DNA of 64,000 nucleotides, taken from CAVVST01 sp963750995. GTDB lineage: Bacteria; Acidobacteriota; Vicinamibacteria; Vicinamibacterales; UBA2999. The stretch's first letter is position 1. Each line of letters begins with the position of its first letter. A model generated the notes under the pieces. That model had not been told where the DNA came from, ran no database searches, and saw only the letters and a list, made by a program, of their open reading frames with translations. Location of the stretch: the NCBI GenBank assembly GCA_963750995.1, contig CAVVST010000001.1, positions 744,001 through 808,000 on the forward strand, given 5' to 3'. Shown one piece after another: positions 7,020 to 16,564 of the stretch. Position numbers and translations under genes: made by a program.

Positions 7020-10004
7020 TCACAGGGCCGGCGCCAGGTTGAACTGGAACACCCAGCCCATTTCCGGATTTCGGAACGGACGGGCGATGTCCACCTGGCC
7101 CAGGCCGAATCCGGCGAGGCTGGTGCGCAGCGTGATACCGGTGCTCCAGGCATTTCCTGCCGGCACGGCGGCGGCGGCGGTGGTTGAGCCGCGCCACACC
7201 AGGCCGCCGTCAACGAAGAAGGCGATTTCCACGGCCTCGGGCCCATACATGGTGCGCGACACACCGAAAGGCCGGAGCAGCGGGAAACGGAACTCGATGT
7301 TCCCGACCGCAATACGGCTCCCCACCATGCGCTCGATGCCGGCGCACGAACGCGCGAGCGGCACAACGCATTGATCCTCTATCCCGGCGTCGAGCCCGTA
7401 GCCGCGAACAAGGCTCGGATAGCCGAGGTAAAGCGGCGGAATGCGGACGTCATCCGCGCCGCCGCCGTACCGGCCGAAATGCAGCGCGCGCGCGGCGATC
7501 GTATAGAACGGCACTGGCATCACGTATCTGCGATAGTCGGCCAGCAGGTTGACGTATCGAATCGTGCCAAAGGTGGGGGCGGCTTCCAGTCGATAGCGCT
7601 CGCCGCGAACGACGCTGATCGCGCCGTGACTGGTCGTGTCACGCACCAGTGCAAAGCCGGTGGTGCCAAGCGTCATCGGGGGCGCCGCGATCTCCCATGC
7701 GTCCTGGTCGGAGAACGCGGTGAAGCGCTCGAAGGTCAGCCGGCTCACGCCGCCCTGCAACTCCAGGCGTGTCGCGCGATCAAACGCGTACGACGCCGTG
7801 GCCGTGGCGACGCGCTCGGTCTGCCTGACGAGTTCGAGCGGCCCGAACACCATCGCGAACAACGGGTCGGCAAAGGCGGCCTGCACACCCACGTAGGACG
7901 GGATCGAGCTGCCGATCAGTCCCCAGTTCCAGCGGTGCGCCTGATTGAGGTACGCGCCGTACGCCGCCATGTGCCGGATGTCGGGGCTCTGGTCGAGCTG
8001 CACGGCCCCAATCAACCAGTGCGTATTCAGAATGTCGCTGAAGGCGAGCCCCAGTCCCGTGCCCACCGTCGCGCCGAAACGGCCCGCGCCGACGCCGAAT
8101 GACGCGTCGGTGATGCGATCGAGTGACAGCCGCGGCCGGTACCTCATGACCGGCGCCGGTTCGGCCGGAACCGGCACCGGGTCGTCGACCCAGCGACGCT
8201 CCGCCAGCGGCGTGGGTTCCAGCGGCGGCAGCCGCTGCACCACCGGCGTCGGCGAGGCGTCCACAGGCTCGCCGCACGGGAGATCGAGGCGGTGGATGGC
8301 AGTGCGGCCGCGTTGAAACACCGTGAACATGATCGCGCCCTCGTCGGCCGCGACGCTGATCGCCGGGCTCGACGCGGTGATCCCCGAGACGCCGCTCGTC
8401 GCCCGCGTCAATCGATCCAGCTCGCCGCGCTCCAGATCGAGGCTGTAGACATCCGCGGTGCCGTCGCGATCGGAAACGAAGTGCAGCCATCGCCCGTCGG
8501 GCGACCACTGCGGGGACACATGTTTGCCGGTGGCAAAGGCGTGCACCGGCTCGATGATGCCGGAGTCGGCGTCGATCAGCGCAAGGCGGTAGTCGCCGAA
8601 TGTCAGCGTCCCGGGATCACTGGTAAACCGATCGGTGACGAACGCGATCCGCCGGCCACCCGGCTCCCAGGCAGCCTGCAAATCCGCGAACGTGTCGTGC
8701 GTTAACCGGCGGAGGCGCTTCGCGCCCAGTTCGTAGACGAACAAGTCGGTGACGCCGTCAACCATCGCGCTGAACGCGATCGACTGTCCGTCGGGCGACC
8801 ATGTCGGGCTATAGATCTCATCCACGTCATCGATGACGACCTCGAGCTCGCGTGCCCGCCCCGGCCACCCGAACACGGTGATCGCCGCGCGGCCCGAGAG
8901 CATCGTGCCGACGGCGAGGCGCCCGCCGGTACGGTCCCACGCGCCGGCCGAGTCGACGTACTGCAGGTTCGAATAGTGAGGATCGGCGGCGGTGTCGGTC
9001 AGCTTGGCGACGATCGCCCCGGTCGCGGCGTCGGCGACGAACAAGTCCATCGACACAAACGATCGCTCCGAGAGGAATGCGAGCCAGCGCCCATCCGGGC
9101 TGAGCGCCGGGCCGACGTTAATCGACCCCCCGAGCGGGAGGGAGGACACTATCGTCGTCCCGACTCGCGCCGTGTCCGCCGTAGACCCGTACGCGGAGCG
9201 AAGCGCGGCATGCCAGTCCGCGCTGAACTCCTCCATGCTGACGCCGAGGACGCGCTGAATGGCGTCGGGCACGCCCGCGAGCGCTCCGGCGACAAAAAGG
9301 TCGGCGGCCGCGTCGCTGCCCCAGCGCCCACCGACGTATGCCCAGAACGCATGCCCCCACCGGTACGGAAAATAGCGGGAATTCCTCAAGTCCAGGAGCG
9401 AAGGCAGGTCGTCCTGGGCGACCGCGTCCCGCAGCCACATGGCCGTATGGGCGTTGACGCTGCCGAGCGAGAGGTACTCCGCCAGGCCTTCGATGAACCA
9501 CAGCGGCAAATCAGCGGAGGATCGGCGGCGCGGATCCGAGTACTGACTGGCGAGGACGCCGAACTGAAACGCGTGGACCAGTTCATGGCCGAGCACGTGA
9601 TCGGTTTCCGCAAGCGACGCTGCGAACGGCAGGGCGATGCGCCGGCGGCCCGGCTCGGTCAGGCCCCCGGTGCCGGAGTCGATCGGGCCAGGCACCACGA
9701 GCGTCTGCTCGAACGTGGCGTGCGAGCTATAGAGGACGAGTGGCTGCCGCCCCTCCGGCACGCTCCGGAAGAATGTCGACAGCCGCTTCCACCAGCGTTC
9801 GGCGAGCCGGCCGGCGATGTCGATTGGCTCGCGGTCGTCCTGATGGAAGTAGATGTCGAAGTGCTGCGTCTTCAGGACGCGAAACTCGAGCGACTTGTAT
9901 TGGACCTTGTTCGAACCGAAGTACTGGCCCGAGGCGACCCTTGGGACGAGCGCAATGCATACTGCCGCTGCCACCACGCAGACCATGCGAACCGACGGGC
10001 CCAT
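7020..10004 (-). CDS. Three-part envelope protein: gluzincin peptidase, TolB-like propeller, outer-membrane barrel
   Basis: A protein of about 994 residues with three recognisable parts. After a signal peptide (VVAAAVCIALVPRVASGQ), residues 40-270 resemble peptidase MA-like gluzincins: HELVH at about 140-144 with a downstream FIEGLAEYLS supplying the third metal ligand (Glu about 172). Residues 290-560 hold PD40/TolB-type propeller repeats (LSPDGRWLAFLSERS, WSPDGQSIAFSAM, WSPDGRWLHFVSDRDG). The last 350 residues look like a D15/BamA-type barrel (GGGADDVRIPPLYLGYPSL, closing VFQFNLAPAL). It is probably secreted and barrel-anchored in the outer membrane with peptidase and propeller in the periplasm or outside. 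ATG 10004 was preferred; GTG 10013 and ATG 9986 are alternatives. It follows the NarL-type regulator by 60 bp. No frameshift. Confidence 0.85.
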   Translation of the reverse strand: MGPSVRMVCVVAAAVCIALVPRVASGQYFGSNKVQYKSLEFRVLKTQHFDIYFHQDDREPIDIAGRLAERWWKRLSTFFRSVPEGRQPLVLYSSHATFEQTLVVPGPIDSGTGGLTEPGRRRIALPFAASLAETDHVLGHELVHAFQFGVLASQYSDPRRRSSADLPLWFIEGLAEYLSLGSVNAHTAMWLRDAVAQDDLPSLLDLRNSRYFPYRWGHAFWAYVGGRWGSDAAADLFVAGALAGVPDAIQRVLGVSMEEFSADWHAALRSAYGSTADTARVGTTIVSSLPLGGSINVGPALSPDGRWLAFLSERSFVSMDLFVADAATGAIVAKLTDTAADPHYSNLQYVDSAGAWDRTGGRLAVGTMLSGRAAITVFGWPGRARELEVVIDDVDEIYSPTWSPDGQSIAFSAMVDGVTDLFVYELGAKRLRRLTHDTFADLQAAWEPGGRRIAFVTDRFTSDPGTLTFGDYRLALIDADSGIIEPVHAFATGKHVSPQWSPDGRWLHFVSDRDGTADVYSLDLERGELDRLTRATSGVSGITASSPAISVAADEGAIMFTVFQRGRTAIHRLDLPCGEPVDASPTPVVQRLPPLEPTPLAERRWVDDPVPVPAEPAPVMRYRPRLSLDRITDASFGVGAGRFGATVGTGLGLAFSDILNTHWLIGAVQLDQSPDIRHMAAYGAYLNQAHRWNWGLIGSSIPSYVGVQAAFADPLFAMVFGPLELVRQTERVATATASYAFDRATRLELQGGVSRLTFERFTAFSDQDAWEIAAPPMTLGTTGFALVRDTTSHGAISVVRGERYRLEAAPTFGTIRYVNLLADYRRYVMPVPFYTIAARALHFGRYGGGADDVRIPPLYLGYPSLVRGYGLDAGIEDQCVVPLARSCAGIERMVGSRIAVGNIEFRFPLLRPFGVSRTMYGPEAVEIAFFVDGGLVWRGSTTAAAAVPAGNAWSTGITLRTSLAGFGLGQVDIARPFRNPEMGWVFQFNLAPAL

Positions 10005-10064
10005 CGGTTCCACGGTGCCGCATCCGCCGCGCGGCGGCCTATGTCATTCCGGCGCCGGCCACGC

Positions 10065-10697
10065 TCAGAACGGTACCAGCCGGTGCTCGACGGCGTGGCG
10101 CACGAGTTGCGCGGTCGAATGGACGCCGAGCACATGCATCAGCCGGTACTTGATCCCCTCCACGCTCCGCGTCGTCAACTCCAGCGTGTGCGCGATTTCC
10201 TTCGCCCGCTGCCCCTGCACCACCAGGCGAAGCACTTCGCGCTGCTGCGAGGTGAGCTCGAGGCGAGGTGAGGGCGCGGCACTGACCATGAGCGAGAGGA
10301 CGTCCTTCGTCATTGCGGACGCAAGATAAGTCCCGCCGTTCAACACGACGCCGATCGCGGTGAGGAGCTCTTCGCTGCTCGACTCCTTCATCAGGAATCC
10401 ATGCGCCCCGGTTTTCAGGGCCTCGGCCGCCAGCTGCGGGTCGGCATGCATGGTCAGGACGATGACGTGAGTCTCGAGACGGCGCGCGGCCACGAAGCGC
10501 AGCACGTCCAGCCCGCTGACATTCGGCATCATGAGATCCAGCAGGACGACATCCGGGCGGAGGTGGGCTATGGCGTCGACGGCCACGCGGCCGTCTACGA
10601 CTATGCCGATGACGTCGAAGGAATCGCTGAGGAGCCTGACCAGGCCCTCTGCCACCACCTCGTGGTCGTCGACGATCAGCACACGCTTCAGGGTCAT
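10065..10697 (-). CDS. NarL/FixJ-type response regulator
   Basis: A 210-residue regulator: receiver at 1-120 (VLIVDDHE, phospho-acceptor Asp in VVLLDLMMP, Thr in VLTMHA, Lys in FLMKES) and a LuxR-type HTH at about 145-205 (LTSQQREVLRLVVQGQ, RAKEIAHTLELTTRSVEGIK). It is the partner of the upstream sensor kinase: its ATG overlaps the kinase stop by 4 nt (10694-10697), showing translational coupling. The closest downstream genes are the large peptidase/propeller protein and a small lipoprotein, which are plausible but unproven targets. Confidence 0.93.
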   Translation of the reverse strand: MTLKRVLIVDDHEVVAEGLVRLLSDSFDVIGIVVDGRVAVDAIAHLRPDVVLLDLMMPNVSGLDVLRFVAARRLETHVIVLTMHADPQLAAEALKTGAHGFLMKESSSEELLTAIGVVLNGGTYLASAMTKDVLSLMVSAAPSPRLELTSQQREVLRLVVQGQRAKEIAHTLELTTRSVEGIKYRLMHVLGVHSTAQLVRHAVEHRLVPF

Positions 10698-12608
10698 GCG
10701 CGTTCCAACACCGTTTGCTTGAGATCCGGCGCCGGTGTGCTTGACGACTCGGGATGAGTCGGGATCTCCGGAGCGGTCGCCGCTCCGGCAGGAACGCGGA
10801 CGTAGATGGTAGTCCCCATGCCTGGAGCACTCGTGATTCTCGCGTCTCCGCCGAGGGCGTACGCGCGCTCCTCCATGCTCACCAGTCCCAGGCCGCTGGC
10901 GCTTCGACGCACGGCGTCGGGATCGAAACCCGCGCCATCATCGGTGACCGTCAGTTCGACGTCACCGCGGGATCTCGCGAGCGAGACGACCAGGTGGCGC
11001 GCCCCACCGTGGACGACCCCGTTCCGGAGCGCCTCCTGCGCCATTCGAAACAGACCCACGGCAACCTCGCGATCGATATCTCGCAGTTCGCCGGCGGCAA
11101 TGAAGTGCACGTCAACTCGCTGGCGCTTCCGGACCTCCATACAATGGCCGTTGATTGCCGAGGCCAGGCCGAGCAGGCCCAGCGTCGGCGGGTGCAGATC
11201 GTGGGACAGCCGCCTGACGTTGTCGGCCAGCGTCATCGTCCACTGCTGCAGTCTCGACAGTTCCTGCTGCACCCGTGCCGTCTGAGGCCGTTTCGACGAA
11301 TCCTTGAGCCGGCAAAGCGCCAGGGACAGTGCGACCAGATCCTGGCAGACGTCGTCGTGCAGACCGCGCGCAATGCTCGCGCGCGCCGCTTCCTGCGCGT
11401 TGATCAGCCGGCCAGCCAGGTGCCTGATGCGGTCGTAGCTCATTCGCAGCGTCGCCTGGTTCACACTGAGGGCCTCTTCGGCCCCGCGCCGCCTGGTACG
11501 CTGCGTGACCAGGCCGGCTATCAGGACCAGCTGCGCCGCGATCACCATGGAGATGACGACGATCGAAAGGCGATACGATTCCCAGATCGTGGGCACCTTG
11601 AAGCGAATGTTCGACCCGGCCGGGATCAGCGACGGGTTGATGTGCCAGCGCCGCACCTGGCGCCAATCCACCACCGCAGCCAGCCGTGCGTGTTCGAGCG
11701 GGATGTCCTCGGCTCGCCGGCCGGCGATGATCTGGCGCGCCATTTCCGCCATGCGAGCTCCGGTTCCCTGCGTGCTGCGCACCACGCCGCCAACCACGCC
11801 TGAACCGAGGTAGCGGTCATTTGAACCGTAGACGGGTACGGCCGATGCCGTCGCCACCAGGCGCGCAACCTGCTCGGGGTCTCCCGGCGACGAACCGCGA
11901 CGATCGCGCTCGGTATACCAGACGTACAGCACCAGGCTTTTCGGCGGCAGCGCCGCAACGGCGGCGATCAAGCGGGACAGTGATGGCTCATTGAGATAGG
12001 TCAGACGGACCTGCCATGGCGAGGCGCCGAGCGCGGCGTAGACTCCCTCGATATTCCGTGGGTCCCGTCCGTTGGCAATCACGAACACCTGCTCGGTCGA
12101 CGGGTGCAGTTTCAGCGCGAGTTCCAGTGTTTCGACATAGGCGGCGCTGCGCAGTATGCCCGTGAAACCGCCGGCGCTTACGCCACTCGATTCGGGGACG
12201 CCGACGCCGTCGTACACAATCGCCGCGTCGGGAAACAGGTCGGCCCTGTGGTCGAGTACCGAATCGCAGGGACGGGTCGGCGATCGCCATGACCACGTCG
12301 ATCCGTATTCCCGCGTACTTGCGGCGAATGTAGCCTGCCAGCGCCTCCGAGGCCTGCACCGGGTCGAACATGTCCGACTCCAGATACTCGGCGAAGTAGC
12401 GGATTGGCACCCTGGCGTCCGACGTCAGCCCCTGCCGGATCGCCTCGTTGACGATGGGGGTCGCGGGAAAGTCTTCAGCACTCCAATGAATTGCCAGGAC
12501 GGTGTAGGGGGCCGCCGCGTCCGCGAAAACATCCGACACGGACGTCAGAACGGCGAGAACCATCGCCGGTATGACCCGCGGAAGCATTTTGGAATGTGGA
12601 GCGCTCAT
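10694..12608 (-). CDS. Sensor histidine kinase with ABC-type periplasmic binding domain (one frameshift)
   Basis: NarX-like kinase. A signal/TM segment (VIPAMVLAVLTSVSDVFA) precedes a periplasmic region of about 300 residues resembling ABC substrate-binding proteins (TVLAIHWSAEDFPATPIVNE; VFVIANGRDPRNIEGVYAAL; GGVVRSTQGTG). A second TM segment (VVISMVIAAQLVLIAGLV) leads to HisKA_3 with the acceptor His in RGLHDDVCQDLVALS and a HATPase domain (FRMAQEALRN, DDGAGFDP, SGLGLVSMEER). The N-terminal 120 residues are in one frame from ATG 12608 and the rest in another; the switch lies near 12230-12260. The architecture suggests sensing of a small solute. It forms an operon with the NarL-type regulator. 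Confidence 0.88.
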
Positions 12609-12737
12609 CCGTGCGCCACGACTCTGCAACAGTCCGGCGCGCGTCTCAACTGCCAAAGCTGGCAGGAGTGCACCTGTCAGAGTTGTCAGTCCCGATCCGG
12701 ACCGCCACGGGAAACGACGTGGAGACTAAGGGACCGT

Positions 12738-13400
12738 TTACGGGGCAAATCGCTCGATCAGCCCGTCGCACAGAATCTGAATACCCACGGCCAGCAGGAT
12801 GAACGCCGAGAACCGGAGCAGGACGACCGTGCCGCTTCCGCCGAGCATACGGACGAGACGGGATGCGAACCGGTAGCACAGGTAAACCGTGCACGACACC
12901 ACCACGATCGCCGCCACGGCCCCCAGCACCGCCTCCGGTGATCGCGGGGTGTCGAGGCGCACTCCCGCACCGAGCGTGACGGCAACCGAGATCGATCCCG
13001 GGCCGACCGTCACCGGAAATGTGAGGGGATAGAAGCTACGCCTGGCGACGTGGTCGAGTGAGGTCCCCGGCGGCGCCGCGACAATCGCGGGATCCGGCAA
13101 TTCCTCCGCACGGATCAGATGCCAGGCGGTCGCGATCACCAGGAGGCCGCCGGCGATCCTGATGACCGCGAGTGTGAGCCCAAAAAACATCAGCACATAC
13201 GAACCCGCGATCGCCGCGGTCAGCAGCAGCACGCACGAGTTGCGGGCGATACGGGCGGCCAGCGTCGCCCGCATCGCGTCCGACGTTTCCCCGGTCATCG
13301 CCAGGAAGATGGGCGCGACGCCCGGTGGATTGACGAGCGGCATCAGCGTGGCGAGCGCAAACATGACCGCGCCGACGAAGCCGACCTGGGTATCGTCCAT
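12738..13400 (-). CDS. MarC family integral membrane protein
   Basis: A 220-residue polytopic membrane protein of the MarC/UPF0056 family, normally six TM helices; function is unsettled in the family. Typical features are the N-terminal ATLMPLVNPPGVAPIFLAMT, the YVLMFFGLTLAVIRIAGGLL helix and the FYPLTFPVTVGPGSISV loop. It is the last gene of the minus-strand sugar operon, starting 14 bp after the stop of the GH63-type enzyme. No frameshift. Confidence 0.88.
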   Translation of the reverse strand: MDDTQVGFVGAVMFALATLMPLVNPPGVAPIFLAMTGETSDAMRATLAARIARNSCVLLLTAAIAGSYVLMFFGLTLAVIRIAGGLLVIATAWHLIRAEELPDPAIVAAPPGTSLDHVARRSFYPLTFPVTVGPGSISVAVTLGAGVRLDTPRSPEAVLGAVAAIVVVSCTVYLCYRFASRLVRMLGGSGTVVLLRFSAFILLAVGIQILCDGLIERFAP

Positions 13401-13414
13401 GACTCGACATCTTC

Positions 13415-16179
13415 CTATTTGCCCCTGCTGCTCACCCCGGCATAGACGTTACGGCGGTCCCGGGCCGCCGCGGCTTTGCCAAGCTTCAGAACCCGATCGG
13501 CCGACGTGTTCGCGAACAGGTGCATCATGCGGGCGACGAGCCCCGTCCATCCGGTCTGGTGGCTGGCGCCGAGCCCGGCGCCGTTGTCGCCATGGAAGTA
13601 CTCGTAGAACAGAATCAGGTCGCGCCAGTGCGGGTCGTCCTGGAACTTGGTGGCACCGCCGTACACGGCGCGCCGGCCGTTGGCGTCCCGCAGGAAGATC
13701 GCGGTCAGGCGGCGCGACAGATCTTCGGCGACTTCGTAGAGCGTCATCTGGCGGCCGGAGCCCGTCGGGCATTCAACCGTGAAGTCGTCTCCGTAGTACG
13801 CGTAGTACTGGAGCAGCGCGCGGATAATCAGCGCGTTGACCGGCATCCAGACGGGGCCGCGCCAGTTGGAGTTGCCGCCGAACATGCCCGTATCGGACTC
13901 GGCGGGCAGGTACGACACTCGGTAGTCCTCGCTGCCGACACGAAACAGGTACGGATGGTTCTCGTGGTACCGCGAAAGGGAGCGGATGCCGTACGGACTG
14001 AGGAACTCCCGCTCATCGAGCATCCTGACGAGCACTCGACGCAGCTTCTCTTCGTTCAGGACCGATGCGAGCAGGCGGCCGTTGACCCCGCGCTGCGCCG
14101 GGTCCTGGATGAACCTCGTCAGCTCGGGACGGGTGTCGAGAAAGCGGCGCACCCGCACCCCTAACTCCGGGTACTTGGCCACCACTGCTCCCTCGAATAC
14201 CGTGACTGCACAGAACGGGAGCAGACCAACCATCGAGCGTACCTTCAGCCGCTCCGAGCCGCCGCCCGGCCGCCGCAGCACGTCGTAGAAGAAACCGTCC
14301 TCCTCGTCCCACATGCCGACGTCCTCGCCGGCGTGCGCCATTGACGCCGCGATCCAGAGGAAGTGTTCGACGAACTTCACGCACATGTCGGCGTAGGCCG
14401 GCCGCTCGAGCGCCAGTTCTCCGGATATCTCGAGCATGTTCTGGCAGAACAGCGCCATCCATGCGGTACCGTCGGCCTGTTCCAGGTAGCCGCCGGTCGG
14501 CAGCGGCGCGCTGCGATCGAACACGCCGATGTTGTCGAGGCCGAGGAAGCCGCCTTCGAACACGTTGCTCCCCGAGCGATCCTTCCGGTTGACCCACCAT
14601 GTGAAATTGAGCAGCAGCTTGTGGAACACGCGTTCGAGCCACTCGACATCGCCGCTGGCCCCGCCGTGCCTTGTCCAGCCGGTAGGTGAAGATCGCCGCC
14701 CACGCGTGCACCGGCGGATTGACGTCGCCGAAATTCCATTCGTACGCCGGTATCTGCCCGTTCGGGTGCAGGTAGCGCTCCTGCAGCATGAGGTCGAGCT
14801 GCTGCTTCCCGAAGTCCTCGTCGACCAGCGTCAACGGCAGCACGTGGAACGCCAGGTCCCACGCGGCGTACCACGGATACTCCCATTTGTCCGGCATCGA
14901 GATGACGTCGGCGTTGTGCATGTGATGCCAGTGTTCGTTGCGCGGCGATCGCTGGGACCGTGGTCCGAATGGATCGACGCCGCGATCCGCCAGCCATGCA
15001 TCGACGTCGTAGTGGTAGAACTGCTTCGACCAGAGCATCCCCGCCAGCGCCTGTCGCATCACGTTGGCGGCGTCGGCGTCGAGCGTCGGCGGGATGATGG
15101 TGGCGTAGAACTCGTCGGCTTCCCGCTGGCGGTTTGCCATCACCTCGTGGAAACCCGCGCCGAAGGCGCGTTCAGGCGGCGCCTCGGGCACGTCGACCAT
15201 CGCGGCGTCAGTGAGCCGCAGGCGAATCACGTGCGAGGCACCGGCGCCGACGGTGAGCGTGTAGTGCGCCGCGGCCTTGGTTCCCTGCAAGTCTGGATTT
15301 ACGGCATGCGACTGGCCATCAACCAGGTAGCTGTTGAAGCCGTCCTTGAAGTACGGAACGCCGTCGGGCGACGGCAGTCCGAAGCGTTCAGTGTTGGTGG
15401 CGTTCTCGGTGAACAGCCACTCCGGCGCACCGTCGGCATACAGGAAGCGCACACCGAGGTCGGGATGCTCACACATGACGACGCCGGCGACGTCGATCCG
15501 GCGCATCGATGGCCGCCTGGCATTCGAATTCCGCGACCAGTGATCGCTGAACCAGGCGCTCGGCAGGACGTGCAGGTCGGCCGAGCTCGGGCCCGCGGTT
15601 GCTGACGGTAATCCGGACGAGGACGTCTTCGGGCGACGCCTTCGCGTACTCGACCAGCACGTCGAAGTAGCGATCCCCGTCGAACACGCCCGTGTCGAGC
15701 AGCTCGTACTCCAACTCACCGCGTCCACGGCTGCGGTTGGTGCGGACGAGATCGTCGTACGGGAAGGGCGCCTGCGGATACTTGTACAGGTACTTCATGT
15801 ACGAGTGCGTGGGCGTCGAGTCGAGATAAAAGTAATAGTCCTTGACGTCCTCGCCGTGATTGCCTTCGTTGTTGGTCAGCCCAAACAGACGTTCCTTGAG
15901 AATGGGATCCTTGCCGTTCCACAACGCCACGGCGAAGCACAGCAACTGCCGGTCATCAGAGATGCCGGCGAGCCCGTCTTCGCCCCACCGGTACGCACGC
16001 GAGCGCGCGTGATCGTGACTGATGTAGTCCCACGCGTCGCCGGAGAGGCTGTAGTCCTCGCGTACCGTGCCCCACTGCCGCTCGCTGAGATACGGACCCC
16101 ATTTCCGCCACGGCGTGTGCTGGTTCCGCGAGGCGGCGAGTCGCCGGGTCTCGGCATCGGGTTGGCCTGGTTCAGGCAT
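13415..16179 (-). CDS. GH63/MGH1-like glycoside hydrolase (at least two frameshifts)
   Basis: Probable exo-acting alpha-glucosidase of the (alpha/alpha)6-barrel type, about 920 residues. The N-terminal domain starts [15 protein letters not shown] from ATG 16179, preceded by GGAGGAA, and continues through [17 protein letters not shown]. The catalytic barrel contains [16 protein letters not shown], whose Asp matches the family's general acid, and near the end [16 protein letters not shown], which is highly typical of these enzymes. Three frames must be joined, with breaks near 15510-15590 and 14640-14680. No catalytic residue seems lost, in contrast to two upstream operon partners. The start codon overlaps the end of the SemiSWEET gene. 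It probably acts on a glucosyl oligosaccharide or glucosylglycerate-like solute; the substrate is inferred. Confidence 0.85.
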
Positions 16180-16564
16180 CGCATTCCTCCACAGTGGCGA
16201 CCTGGCGGTTAAAATAGAAATAGGCAGCGACGTTGACGACATTGAGTGCCACGCCGATGGCGTTCCAGGCGATCACCGGCCGGGAGAGAATCAGCAGGCC
16301 GTAGTACACCCACGCGACCTGGAAGAGCCCGGTGATGGCGGCCATGCGCGGGTTCATCCCCGCGCTCGATCGCCGCTTCAGCATCGTCATCAGGTCGGGG
16401 ATTCCGGCGAACGTGGTGCCGAAGCCGGCGACGACGCCGACGATCTCCGACCTGAGCAGGCGCGGCATCAGCAGGCTCGTCACGTCATGCGCCTGCAGGT
16501 GCGCGCAGCCGGAGAACGTCACCACGCCAAGCAACAGCCACAGCCACCCCGTTCCGGTGGTCAT
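16172..16564 (-). CDS. SemiSWEET (PQ-loop) sugar transporter
   Basis: A 130-residue product whose last 95 residues form the three-helix PQ-loop fold of bacterial SemiSWEET sugar uniporters ([54 protein letters not shown]). Usual length is 85-95. ATG 16564 overlaps the stop of the phosphoglucomutase-like gene by 4 nt and adds an N-terminal hydrophobic segment ([14 protein letters not shown]). A shorter start at ATG 16468 (MPRLLRSE) would give the canonical size. The Pro of the PQ motif is in GIPDLMTML. Its stop overlaps the start of the hydrolase, so sugar transport and hydrolysis are translationally coupled. Confidence 0.82.
   Translation of the reverse strand: MTTGTGWLWLLLGVVTFSGCAHLQAHDVTSLLMPRLLRSEIVGVVAGFGTTFAGIPDLMTMLKRRSSAGMNPRMAAITGLFQVAWVYYGLLILSRPVIAWNAIGVALNVVNVAAYFYFNRQVATVEECDA

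Noticed and set aside
12104..12941. Open plus-strand frames over the sensor kinase N-terminus
   Set aside because: They span the kinase-MarC gap but lack any signature; the apparent length follows from GC-rich third positions.
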